This document shows positions 43,914 to 56,365 of a DNA stretch of 64,000 nt, piece after piece. Position 1 is the stretch's first letter. Every line of letters begins with the position of its first letter. The DNA lies in contig OX457026.1 in NCBI GenBank assembly GCA_949752745.1, positions 40,032,394 through 40,096,393 on the forward strand, in the 5' to 3' direction. Made by a program: the position numbers and the translations under genes. The notes beneath the pieces are model-generated. The model was not told the DNA's origin and searched no databases. It was given only the letters and a program-made list of their open reading frames with translations. This DNA comes from Protula sp. h YS-2021 (lineage: Eukaryota; Annelida; Polychaeta; Sabellida; Serpulidae).

Positions 43914-45232
43914 CTGCAACAGACGAAACAGTCAAAACCATGAACTAGAGCCGAATTAGTTTTTTTTCTAAGCAAAGTGAAATCGTTCGAAACTTAAAAC
44001 AGAATATTTCGGACCTACCAAGCAACATTCGCACCAAGTTTGAACTGTCTCCGATGTTCAACGGCTGACAAATGTTACAGATAAGATTTTAAAACAACGA
44101 CGACACGCGATTTTCTTGATTTCTATCAACTTTTGACGCGTGTGTCGAAATAAAGGTGTATGACGTTAAAAAATATTATGTGCAACACCTCTCGGCCGCT
44201 GGGATTATTGTTTGGTAGGTTTTATTCTATTGAATTTTGTTCCAAATTATCCTATTAAGTTTGAAGTTGATTCTACTTTTCGTTCTGCAGTTACAGCGAT
44301 GACGCATTTTTCACGTTTTGACGTCATTTGACGTCGCGTTATTCGACAATATGCGTTAAAAACAATAACAGTCCACTGAACCACCCAATTGGTCGTTCTC
44401 GAGTTATCAACAATTTCAACAACACACAATAACGTCATACGTTATGTTGTATACGCCAACTAAAATATGAACCGTGGGACCCACCCATCATCCTACGGTA
44501 CCAAGTTTGAAGAGGAATCGATATTTCGTTTTCAGGTTATAACGCTGACGCATTTTCCCGTTTTAACGTCAAATGATGTCACGAGTCTTATCAACGTTGT
44601 GTGAAGGCTACATATGAATGAAATCGAAACAACGTCTGTCTCTCGACGTTTTAGAGGTGTCAGGAAAAAAATAATCTCGAATCGCCGCCGAGACAGCGTC
44701 ACAGTACTCCAATCCCTAGGTCATTCACTCACACAGGATATGTATTATGTCGATTTCTAGGCATATTTTTCAAAAGTAGGGAAACGACTTGGGCGGCTTA
44801 AGTCCAAACAAAGTCTAAAAACCACAAATTTCAACTTCTGTTCAACGTCGCATTACAGACGCTGATTAGGCGGCTGAAAAGCAGAAGTTTGCGACCAAAA
44901 CAACGTTTTAACAACGTTACTTGTCCCACGTTCAACATTGTGTCAAAGACACTGGTATGCTGGAATACAATGGAGACCAAAGTAACCGTGCCAATAGAAA
45001 ACGTCGTCGAGGTGCACCAAAGAGTTTACTTTTTTGACTGAAGCAGGGCGATGCATAGCCTATATATACGGTGTGCACAGCAGGCACTTACGAAATGTGA
45101 AGTTAAACAAGTTTTGTCAGTGAAACACCGCAACGCAAAGAATAACCCTGTCACACACGAACGGGTGGACGCACCGACAGAATACTGCTTGCGCCCCTAC
45201 AAATGGTGGGAGACATTTTAGCACAGCAGCTG

Positions 45233-45740
45233 TACAGTGGAACCCTAGATATGGACGCCCCCTTATTTGGACACTCCACTAATTTGGACACATTTTTTTC
45301 AGTCTGTTTTGATCTTCAATTGGACTCAATGATGTCCAAACCCCTCTAATCTGGGCATCTCGCTATTCTGAATTGTGGGCACCTCCCTTCAGTCTAAAAA
45401 TGAACATCACATACAAAATTGACCCGTCAGTGCGGACACGGTATATAGCTGTTGCACTGTATTGTGTTGCATAAAATGTACAATTGTGTAAATAACATCT
45501 CCAAGGCTACCCCTCACTCAGCTTGCTTGGAAGCTATCTTGCACTGCTGATAAGGCGCTGCCTACCCTGCAGTGGGACAGATTATGGCTTACGTAAGATA
45601 AGTAGAATCAAAGGATTGGCCATTTCGTACGAAATGCATGCAACGTGGACAAACGCATGCAACACCACTAATGTGGACACCCGCAAATTTGGACACCTTC
45701 TGGCCAGACAGATTGTCTAAATTAGCGGGGTTACACTGTA
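45233..45740. mobile_element. pogo/Tigger-like MITE, 0.5 kb
   Basis: Ends TACAGTGGAACCC and GGGGTTACACTGTA form imperfect inverted repeats bounded by TA. Subterminal blocks rich in TTTGGACAC repeat on both sides. No transposase. Confidence 0.72.
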
Positions 45741-48104
45741 TTCGCCCCTGTGTTTGAGATACAGATTACACAACATCATGTATATCAAGTGTCGACAGAC
45801 AGACGGACAAACCCGAATACTAATAAAAAATTCTCAGATGTGGCTGCCAGTTATACTAAAATGCTCAGGGCATGATTCTGAGCAACTTTCGTACTTACAC
45901 CTATTTTAATATGTGAAGTACTGACTGACTACACAGTCCGTCACTGTAGTTAGACCATGCAATATAAAGTGTTTAATTTGTTTGGCAAAATTCAAGACAT
46001 ATCACGAATATCACTGAAGTCCGAAAAGTATCTCTGAGGAATTAATTTAGTTATCCGTGAAGTGGGAAGTTTGAATAGGGCGTATGTCAAGCATGAAGTA
46101 CCAAGTATGAAGTCTGAAATGTGAAAAGTCTATCGGCCATCGTAGTGGGGGTGGGGTGGGGGTGTCACTGTACTGCGAAATCACAATTCTACGCTTAAAC
46201 GGCTGGGATCTCCCAAAGGTAACTCTGTGATATGCGTTGCCACAAATTTTGCGACACAGCTTTTACCTTCCTACAATTTCCATCTAAAACTTAACGACGA
46301 GTTCTTTTTAGCGGTCATTTTCCACACACTGCATCCTCGTCTAGTCCTCAATTTAAAAGGTTTATTATAGTGCATTCCATCACCAATAATAGCTGCCGTA
46401 CTGGTGTTTGCCTGGTACTCGACAGCCTAGCGCACAGCTAACCACACAGGCAAACTCTAACAGTGAAAAGTTCACCAGCGCTAGGCCTTGACATCAATTG
46501 CTTTGCAAGCAATCTGCGCTCATAATGCCCTATCTTTTTGTGTTGATAGCACAAAACACTTGAACAACGCCTGGTATGTAAAATGATTAACATGTAATTT
46601 TTGTGCCATATAAGTAATTCATTCATAAGAACGTGAATATTGTAACCGGCACTTTGTGTGTGTGTGTGTGTTTTTTTATTATTATTTTGTTTTTAATCGG
46701 GGTTTCAAACAGTAATAAAGCCACCCATGGACCATATCTGAGTGGAGGCCTTTGAAAATACAACATTGAGAAATAAATGGTCTTTCAAAAAAAAAAAAAA
46801 CTTCTTTCCAAACTTCTGTATTTTTTCTCCTGAAACATTCTTTCTCTTTGACGCACACACAATGACCTCCAACACGTCACTGGCTTTGAATGGTATAGCC
46901 TATTTGCCAGCATTACACAGAATGATAACCTTGGGAATGTGATTATTAGGTTGCTGGTCAATAGTAAAGTTGGCCTGGTGCCCAAGTATGAATCAACAAG
47001 CTTGTATGTACTTTCCCACATCGCAGTAACTAACGCTCTTTATCCATACAAAAATGTTAATTCATGGTGTTACGGCCCTTTGAGCATGTTTCCAACCAAT
47101 TTATAGGGTAAAAGACCAGTAACAGTCAACCGGCCTCGGTATCGCTTTCAGCCACGTTTTCTTACAATTTATGCAAGAAATGTATGTCAGAAATAGTTGT
47201 TGTGTATTAGAACACTCACATATGATCGGTAAGTGGCGTCAACAATAGAATGGCCAGGAACCCACACATTGGTGCATAACATATGTTTGTGCAAAGCCAT
47301 ATTTTTTGCAACAGGTATGCTTTTTCTAAACAAAAAAATGTCTCCGACCACCATGTTGACGGTTGTCCAGTACAACTTGTGGATGCATCACACCCCAACA
47401 CAAAACTGCTGAACAGTGCACGAAGACTTCTAACATTAATAGTCATTGCACAAATAATGATATATCCCCCCCCCCCCCCACTCCTCCAAGTCAAAAAAGG
47501 AAAGAAAAAATTGACAGCACCTATTATTGCGGATGGAACTGAAAATCGATCCGAATCGGACCAAATGGACACCTTTATGCACCACAAGGTTCAAGGTTCA
47601 GCGAACGTTCGTGAAAATCGGCCCCACTGTTCTCAGCAGAAAAAAAAAAACGAACTAGAACCCCCTTGGACATGTGACCAAAGCATTTTGACAACTGAAT
47701 CATCTACTACAGATTTAAAAGCTGCCTCGCTTTTGGCCAATTTTTTACCTGTGGCACTTTCACACAAAATTTGAAAGATGATGTTTTCGTGGAGAATAAA
47801 AGCTATTATTTTAGGATATTTTTGTTTTAAATGATTTCAATTTCGGATTACTTTGCAAGTGATTAGAAATAGAGGGCGCGGGCTTGAAAGCTGGAGTGTG
47901 TGCATGTGTCAGAGGGGGAGGGGGGGAAGGGTCAACAAGGGTGGATGGGCAGGTACGGCTCTTAATCTGTCTTGCGATAAAAAAAAAAACAATAACTAAA
48001 GCTCTTGCATTTTACATTTGGCAACAACCGAAAGCTACCAATTTTGACACAACATAAATCTGGCAGTGAGGTAACACTGCTGTCAAAGCAATCGGACCTT
48101 ATTT

Positions 48105-48108
<4 letters not shown>

Positions 48109-48159
<51 letters not shown>
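48109..48159 (+). repeat. Poly(A) tract, about 50 bp
   Basis: Uninterrupted run of A inside a cluster of S-family repeats. A shorter tract is at 25689-25723. Confidence 0.97.
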
Positions 48160-48161
<2 letters not shown>

Positions 48162-50580
48162 TTTCGAAATTTAATCGTTTGTTTACAATATTTGGCCAAT
48201 TTTGGCCGAATCAATAACACATAGAGCGACCAGTGCACACAAAAGATCACCATACAGGGGTATAATCAATCGGCACCTATTTACTTTTTTGCTTTTGAGG
48301 AAAAATCATGTCTAAAAAGGTCAGTGCACACAAAACATCACTGTCCTGGGATATGTATACTTTCACTTGAGAAATATTTGTTTTTGTGGAAAAACATGTC
48401 TCCTTCCAAACAAACCCAAATGGTTCTACAATACCAATTTCCCATTTTTCTTTTACAAAAAAAAAAAAGGTTTCCTTTTCTGTAACTATAATAATAATAA
48501 TAATAATAAAAAAAAAACAACAAAAAATCAAAGAAAAAACAAAATATTCACAGGAACGACCATCAAAATATTCCAAAAACTTGCATTATGTAACTATAAC
48601 CAAAACTTTTTAAAGATCCCAAACCCTCAAAAAAAAAAAAAAAAAGTTTCCCGCACTTATTTCTCCACGATGGATCCAGACCTTATTTAACATAACCCAC
48701 TTTATCAGCCAAGCACAAGTCCTTAAATAGAACTGCACACCACAATATTCAACTGATAAATTGTTCGCGTGTTTTAACTGGGTGCACTGTACTTTTAGGG
48801 AAATTAAGAGAATATTATTCTCATTGACCGTTTAGTTATACACCTCCCTGAATCAGTTGAATCATATCTTAGTATACTCCTGTCGCTTAACGTGGATTAT
48901 AACTGGAATTGACCTACGGCCGAGGAATTCATTACGTAAGACCGCTCAGTGAGCCGCAGAACACACAAGAGACAATGTAAGAGTCAAGCAGCACTGATCG
49001 ATGGCTTAACGCGCGCTGTCACTGAATTAAACGCCTTAACAATGAACGTATGATAAAAAATCTGTCATGAAAACGATGTAATTCCCAGTGTTGTGACAAC
49101 AGCACAATTGTACTTAAGATATGTCGTTAAGTAAAGCGCCTGCGGGGGAGGGGGGATTCAGCGCAAGAAAAATATTTCACGCAAAATTTTTACGATATGC
49201 CGTTCTACGCCTTTTTCTTTATTTCGCCACATGCCTCAGTGGTGACACAGCCGTCCGACTGACCCAAGGAATAAGCACATCAAGTTTCAATTCCATACGA
49301 CCTTCCCTTTTCGAGATATTTTTCACATAAAATCCTGTTCATAATATAAACATATTTTACATCATGACATTATATGTGGTACCCTTTTCTACTGGCAACA
49401 TAATTTGAAAGAATCTTTCGGGCCTATCAAGCAACAAGCACACCTACACACAAGCACCCAGAACGTGCAATCACCATATGTCTCCCCATGTTCGGGGAGG
49501 CATAATTCTTAAAACTCATTTCCCACTTTTCCTTTTACTGAAGTAAAAAACAGCTATGTCTTTCAGCAAAAATAATCATACCTCACTTTCCAAAATTTAA
49601 AGAATACACACAAGTCTACACGGAAAAGACCACCAAGATGTTTCGAAAGCTTGCAATTTTTTTCAAATAATGGTACATCCATCGAACCACCCCCCCCCAA
49701 AAAAAAACCCATTTCCATTTCACCAAACTGGCGCAAGGCACCAATTATCGTGGCCGTTCACACACTCTGGATACTTGGGTGGTAACACATGCCCGCTTAT
49801 TTAGGCTGGTACCCAGAGTCGGGGACTTGGTGGAATCCAGAGCCGTGCCAAGATCTGAGGGTAAAAACCAACAGCAACTACCCCCCCCCCCCCCTCTTGG
49901 CTTAGGTTGCATTTACAATGGCGTCAAGACCACCGTTAGTTGCAAGGGATTGGTTTCAGATAAAAACAAGAGCAGCCAGATTACAGGGATATATCGGACA
50001 CTTTCAACTGACTTAATATAATTTCTTAATTGCTTTTGTAAAGAAAAACACGTCTCCCTGACCAAATCCATGGTGTTGCATACCAGTTCCCATATTTTTC
50101 TATTCAAAGAATTAAAAGGAAAACTAGAGCGGCCAGTGTACACAAAACATGAGGGTACAGATTCATATTAGGCACTTTCAATCGACACCTATTTGGTTTC
50201 TTGTTTTTGTAAACATAAAAAATGTCTTCCCCACTAAATCCATCATTCCCCAACAACCAGTTTCCTTTTTTTCTTTTTTACTGCAATGGAAGATTCATTT
50301 CAGCAAACATACACATAATTCGAGGACAAAAATTCACAAACAAACCAAACTACATGTTTGTCACTGAAACAGATTTTACTGTACGCCTTTTTTGTCCGAA
50401 TCTAAAAGGCGGTCGCTAAAACGGTTTTTACTATATGTCCTTTTTATTCAGGTCTGGAAGTGGTCACTACAGCAGTTTTGCTGTAAGTTAAATTTCTATC
50501 CAGATCTGGAAACTGGCCAAGGCAGGCAGGTTTTACTGCATGTCTTGTTATCCGAGCCTGAAAAGGGTCATCACAAACAG

Positions 50581-50766
50581 GAGTGGTTCTCTGCTCTGTC
50601 CTTATTTTGAAGGACATCCTTATTTTTAAAAATAAGGATGAAAAGCTATTCTGCTCTATCCTCAAACTTAAAGTGTTTTAAAAATAAGGATAAAAACTGA
50701 GGATGAACCATCTAATCTCAAGAATAAGGACGTCCTTAAATATAAGGACAGAGCAGAATACCACTC
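50581..50766. mobile_element. Palindromic MITE with CAG target duplication
   Basis: 186 bp between direct repeats CAG (50578-50580 and 50767-50769). The inverted ends start GAGTGGT and continue through TCTGCTCTGTCCTTAT for about 28 bp. A perfect 26-bp palindrome with half-site CATCCTTATTTTT sits at 50615-50640. The 3-bp CAG duplication suits PIF/Harbinger-type elements, which is inference. Confidence 0.75.
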
Positions 50767-52067
50767 CAGGTTTTACTTAACATCTTTTGATCCAGGTCGT
50801 GAGGGTGGTCTGGAATTTTTCTTTATTTAGTTTTTGCTACCCGTTATTCCCCCCCCCCCCCGACATTTATTATAGGTATGACTGTACGCAACCCCAACCC
50901 TTTTATCCAAGGTTACGGCAACGGTCTGTACCCTTAGTGTAGTTGCAGCCATAATGTATTTCTATCGGCCAACAAGCACTAGAAAGGTATTCTTCACAAC
51001 TGCGAAACAGAAGACTCACCTCGTTTGGAAGGGAGAGGGGGGTGGGAGGGTCATTTCGTTGGCAAAATGGTGACCGTACTGCAAACAATGTTAACCCGTT
51101 ACAAAATAGTTCCTGTACTTGGAACAGCTTCGCAATCAGTGAAATCAAGTTTGTGGCGAAAAAACTAGAGCGGCCAGTACACACAAAAGATAAGTGCCAG
51201 GCTTATATCACACACTTTTAATCGACACCTAGTTTCTCTCTCTTTTTTTCATAAATGTTTCCAAAACTAAACTAGAGCCTCAGTGAGGCAGAATCCCCCG
51301 TGTAACACACAATGTCAATAGATGTTGGTGAATTCAATGAAACTGAAAACCCTACATTGCCTAACAATTTTTGGTAGATTTAAAAAATAAGACAGCGTTG
51401 TACATCGGTAAAAAAAATAGCTAGACCTGCTGAGACCAGTAAATACGATCATAACATATCATAGCCAGTCGTAGATAATGACTTCATAATGCACCAAAAC
51501 TGACACTGACCCTGACTGAGTGACGTAATAGCTGTAGATGAGTAACACACAAAAAGCTTAATTACAGGCACTAAGAATTACCAATGGGCCGATAGTAATA
51601 CTGCTACTATTTCGAACCATTCTAAAGAATGTAGGAATACATGAGGATCTTCTGGAAAACGCTGAAATCTCTAGTGCAGTTATTCTATACACTATGCTTG
51701 GTTAACAGAAGGGTCAGCGTTGGCGTCATACAACTTTGATTTTCTATACGAGTTTAATTTTAAACCAAAATCCGTGCGACTTATTCAGGAATAACAGGTT
51801 ATACACCAAGTTTGAAGTCAATCCGACTTTCGTCTTTCGAGATATTTTCTTAACAACATATAAATTTTAACGTGTTGATGCATTCCTTAACTTCACTACA
51901 CGCGCCAAAAGTTGAAACAGCCTTTGCCTGCACCAAAGAATACCCATATAAAATTGCAAGTCGATGCGACTTTTCGTTCTCGAGATACCGTGAACACACT
52001 TTGTTCAGAACAGACTGACACACACACGTACATACGCAAACGCACGCAGAACATACACACATATGCG

Positions 52068-52778
52068 GGGTTCCGGACAGAACCCCCCGGCCAAACCCCC
52101 CAGGACCGAACCCCCCGCGCCCATAACCCCCCATGCCAAAATCCCCCCATATGGAGAGGACCAAACCCCCCTCCCCACTCCAACTATTATATTTGAACGT
52201 TTAAGCAGCCTCCAATATTCGGTAATCGTTACTTTATGATAACTGATTATAAAGGTATAAAAGGTACATAATTGCAGTCATATTATCTGACGAGCTTTGA
52301 TCTCAAATGCAATCAGAGCTTCTGCCGTGTCCTGTTCTGTCATCTTACAACCACTTGTCATTTAGTCTGTATGTCGATTGCAATTAAAACATCTGAAGTA
52401 CGAATTCCTGTTATTTAGGAAATAGGATAGCGCACACTGTTCGTGACTTTCGCAACAGAAACATCTTAGATTTTCTCAGAGGAATAGCCACAATATTCAG
52501 TTTTAAACCAACAGTGACTGTTGACATTAGTCAGTTGTAGTCATCGTAGTAAAACAGCTTTTTCAAAATGTTGTACAAATGAACTACATCTCAAGTTGTA
52601 AAATCATGATGCAATAAACGTGTGTTTAAATTTGACATATTATATTGGCATTTTGATTGGGTTAAGAAGGAGGGGGGGGGGGGGGTTTGGTCCGATCGGG
52701 GGGTTTTGGCATAGGGGGCTATGCGCGCGGGGGGTTTGGTTCCGGGGGGTTTAGTCCCGGGGGTTCTGTCCTAGACCC
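52068..52778. mobile_element. Element with C/G-run inverted repeats and 9-bp target duplication
   Basis: ACATATGCG flanks both sides (52059-52067 and 52779-52787). The ends, GGGTTCCGGACAGAACCCC and GGGTCTAGGACAGAACCCC in inverse, begin inverted repeats of about 115 bp made of AAACCCCCC-type words. One strand therefore carries many runs of six or more G at each end. The 470-bp centre is AT-rich and noncoding. A 9-bp duplication is typical of Mutator-like and some fold-back elements. Confidence 0.85.
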
Positions 52779-53323
52779 ACATATGCGTACAAATTGTACG
52801 GTGGATTGCCCAGGGAACATTCCTGCCAAATTTCAAAACAATCGGACCAGAAATGTAGGAACAGTATTATTTTGAAAAATTGTTTACACACGTAACGGAC
52901 AACAAATTGCCAATAAGTTCTGAGTAAAGCCCAGCGACCATAGTCGGATGGGCTGAAAACGAACTTAAAAATAGCCTTTATTTTAAATACTAGGGATGTA
53001 TTAATGAAGTATTTGCTGTCGCGTTTTTAAGATCTTTATTTTAGTTCGATAAAGTATTTTTAAAGATTTAAACACTTATTGCAAGAAATATCTTTTAAAT
53101 GTATGTTATAAGCCGACTGAAGCAACATTATATTGCATTTTAACATAATTATGGCTGCAAAAAAATCTTAGTCCGCAGCTGACAATGTGGCTAACAATTC
53201 AACAGGTTCACTAAAACTACCAGGTACACGTTTATCAGTTAGATACACTACAGGTCCTCATGCGCTCATTCACGGTCCGAAAAATATCCATTAAGAGAAA
53301 AAAGTGAATCACAGGGTTGGCAA

Positions 53324-53372
53324 GTTTTGGACACGATGGTAAAAACCTGGTTTTTACCGTCCTGTCCAAAAC
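53324..53372. other. Long imperfect hairpin
   Basis: GTTTTGGACACGATGGTAAA and its inverse TTTTTACCGTCCTGTCCAAAAC form a stem of about 24 bp with two mismatches and almost no loop. Related GGACTGTCC words follow. May be the core of a small MITE. Confidence 0.65.
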
Positions 53373-54959
53373 AGTTTTGGACTGTCCGAAACGGTCCAAA
53401 ACTCGGCTGTCAAATTCAAAGTATTCAAATATACAAAACGCGTTTCTCTGTTCAAACATTTCCCTGTTTGTTTTTTAACTTAACGTTTCTGCTTATGAAA
53501 ACACTTTCAGTCCACATTGCCGTGTGAGTCGCAAATGATTCACTGAATCATTTGAAAGGGGTCATCAAAATGCAATGGAGATGAACCAAACCACTCAAAA
53601 CTTACAAAACAATGTACACGCATCTGAGAATATAACAGGCCCCCTAATCGACTTTTTATAATCGGTATACTAAGGAGCACATGAAGGCCTCTAGTGTATG
53701 GAATTGCCAATTGGTACGTAGCGAATTGGCTTTTTCAAGCAACCCCTCAAAGTATAGCTCCAAGCAGCGACCCGCTGGTGTACGGCTTCAATCCCTAGCT
53801 ATATAACGACACACAAGGCAAGTGTGCTCGCTTTGATGCACCTCTGCACAACGGCAATAATATATAACTTGTGTTGTGCTTTCTTTAAAAGAAAAAGAAT
53901 GTGAAAAATATCTACAAATCACCCTCAATAATTGGCATTCACTTACGGGTTATTACAAAAAAAAGTCACATCAATTTTTTGATTACCCACCAAAACTTCT
54001 GAAAATTTCAAAAAGCATGGGAAAAAAATCATTATTTAAATACTGTCGGCGTTCAGAATAAAATTTATACCTCATTGGATACATCAATTCTTTGACTATA
54101 TATTTTACAGATAATCAAGAACCCCTTTACTTAAATTTCTGGTCACTTGACTTTGGTCATGAGATTTAAGCCCAGAACGTAAACAAACATTTGACAGATA
54201 AGTGAGGAAGCTGACTTTTCTGCACTTTAACGAAAAAAATACAGAAGTGCGTAAAAATTATGAATGTTCTGTAGAAGAAATAAAAAGGTTATTTGTGCAA
54301 GAACTTTCAGTAAATGTTTGAATAATGGGGACTGGTAGGCAGGGACCGTGCTTCAGAACATATGAAGCTGACCCCTATTAGTGGAACAATGGGAGGGTTC
54401 GTAGCTCTGACAAAGATACGAGTTACACACGAAGTTATTTTAAAAGCATATTCGGAGCTACCGTAGGCCAGCTTCGTGTGCCACAGACAGGTCCATTCGT
54501 GGCGCTTACAAATCAAGTTTATCTATGACATGTCTGGCTTGTAGAAATCCAGACTCCTGGTTCTCTGTCAAATATGACCGCTCGCATGATAAAAACATTT
54601 CGGCCATTTTGGGGTCAAAAAAATATATGTGGAGCATCCCAAATTTTATCAAGTTGCTGTTCTCACTTAAATTAACAGAGTGTTCATAACTGCCACCAAC
54701 CTTTGCTTGATATATTAAGGAATGTTACTATACTCCAAAGAAGAATGTACATAGGAGCGGACGCCATATATTTAGGAACATGAGTATTTTTTCCAAAGTT
54801 GAAACATGTTAACTGTGAATGAGTATGGATACACATGCAAATGAGCCTTTGTACAAACTTCCGGTCAATCGGTAAATGCGCAAAAAAAGTCTGACAGTAT
54901 TTCCATGAATTGTGCTCGTGAGTATTTTAGCGCATGCTATCTGTAAAGGGCATTTTCTT

Positions 54960-55246
54960 AAGGAGGAAGATGTTTGGTACGTGCCAAACTTATCGCAAAC
55001 GATGGCACCGATGCCGGAGCTGCTGAAGCAGGGAAACGCTTTCCTGTGGTGTGCTGAACAGCAGAAGTCCTTCAAAGAAGTGAAGGCAATTTTATCATCA
55101 AACATCGTTTTGGCGTACTATGACATGATCAAGCCAACGTTTGTGTCAGCTGATGCCAGTTCCTATGGCGTAGGTGGTTGTTTGATGCAATTTTTTGATG
55201 GGAAGATGAGACCGATAGCATATGCTTCGAGATCACTGACACTAAG

Positions 55247-55247
<1 letters not shown>
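54960..55247 (+). pseudogene. Gypsy pol fragment: end of RT and start of RNase H
   Basis: Shows VPNLSQTMAPMPELLKQ, then QQKSFKEVKAIL and the RNase H start VSADASSYGVGG with PIAYASRSLTLS. The DASSYG motif contains the first catalytic Asp. The frame is cut at 55247 by the LINE insertion. Confidence 0.82.
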
Positions 55248-55291
<44 letters not shown>

Positions 55292-55615
55292 GTTTATTTT
55301 CTGAATCCAAAACCAGAGGTTATTACTAAGAGAAGAAACATTAGGAATTTATAATTCAAGGAGGTTAGAAAAGGGAACAAGCTAAAAGCAAACGCTTGTA
55401 TCAAAGCTTCCCCCTTTCTCAAGTGACAATTTTAAACGTCATATACACTTCAGAATTTATTGGATGGTGCGAACTGCACTAATCGAAGAATGTTATAATA
55501 AACAACTGATATTTTATCACAAATTTTATATGAAACTACTCGATCATAAAAAGAAGAGAGTTAATCCAAAAAACATATATCAGGCAAAATGTTGCCACAT
55601 TGTGATAAAAGATAG

Positions 55616-56365
55616 CTACTCCGTCTTTCCATAAGTATCAATAAGATAGTGTTTAAGTTTTTTCTTAAAAAGCCTTTCCGAATGAACAGTTTTCAATTCT
55701 GGAGGTAAGGAATTCCACATGTGTACACCCTTAATCCCTACGCAATGACTTTTTAATGTAGTTCGCGAATAAACGTGTTTAAAGTTCCCATGTTGTCTAG
55801 TAATTCTGTCACTGTTAACGATTTCGAAGTGACGCTGTATATTACAAGGAAGGGTATGACTTATCGCTTTAAACATTATTACTAATGATTTAAATTTAAC
55901 TACTTCATACATTTTCAGGATACGCGACTCAAAGAAGAAACTATTCGTGTGTTCATACCGTCCAACACCAAAAATAACACGAATTGCTCGTTTCTGCAAA
56001 AATACGATTTCCTTGACATTTGTTTCATAAGTATTTCCCCATATTTCTACACAATAGGACATATACGGTAAGACCAAAGATTGATAGATAATGAACAGTG
56101 CTTGGTTATCAATAACTGAACTAACTTTATGCATAAATGCTATACATTTTGCTAATTTTGAACGTACTCGATTGATATGATCTTTCAAATTAAGTTTATC
56201 ATCAATAATAACACCCAAAAACTTAGTACTGTGAACTCGAGAAATTTTTGCATCACCAAATTGGACATTTAAATTATAGTCATTACAATTCGGACAACCG
56301 AATACCATGAAATTAGTTTTACTCACATTTAAAGACAGTTTGTTTAATTTAAACCAGCGATCCAA
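55616..56365 (-). pseudogene. LINE reverse transcriptase, thumb and C-terminus
   Basis: 249 residues in another frame: WFKLNKLSLNVSKTNFMVFG, KFLGVIIDDKLNLKDHI, VLPYMSYCVEIWGNTYETN, IRVIFGVGRYEHTNSFFF, HMWNSLPPELKTV, ending near DTYGKTE. It overlaps the main block by 22 bp. A deletion of some tens of bases between FADD and WFKLNKLS caused the frame change. Confidence 0.9.

Larger units (their letters stand above)
43914..54950. other. Repeat-filled region, probably first intron or 5' flank
   Basis: R-family copies (44000, 49150, 51760), S-family copies (48222, 48320, 50124, 51165), pogo-like and other MITEs, a (GT)n run at 46654-46672, a C-run at 47467-47479 and a poly(A) tract of about 50 bp at 48109-48159. 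No open frame looks like a host exon, and no signal-peptide exon was found on the minus strand. Confidence 0.5.

Noticed and set aside
47216..47774. Overlapping frames of 123 and 163 codons
   Set aside because: No motif, opposite strands overlap, includes a C-run and repeat-derived sequence.
52054..52196. Repeated GFGPGGFGRG-like minus-strand frame as a glycine-rich protein
   Set aside because: It is the translated C/G-run inverted repeat of the 52068-52778 element.
44247..54516. Minus-strand short frames as possible signal-peptide exons (for example 46438-46626, 46785-47021, 50903-51184, 54307-54516)
   Set aside because: None pairs a start codon with a hydrophobic leader and a phase-1 donor; several are inside S- or R-family repeats.
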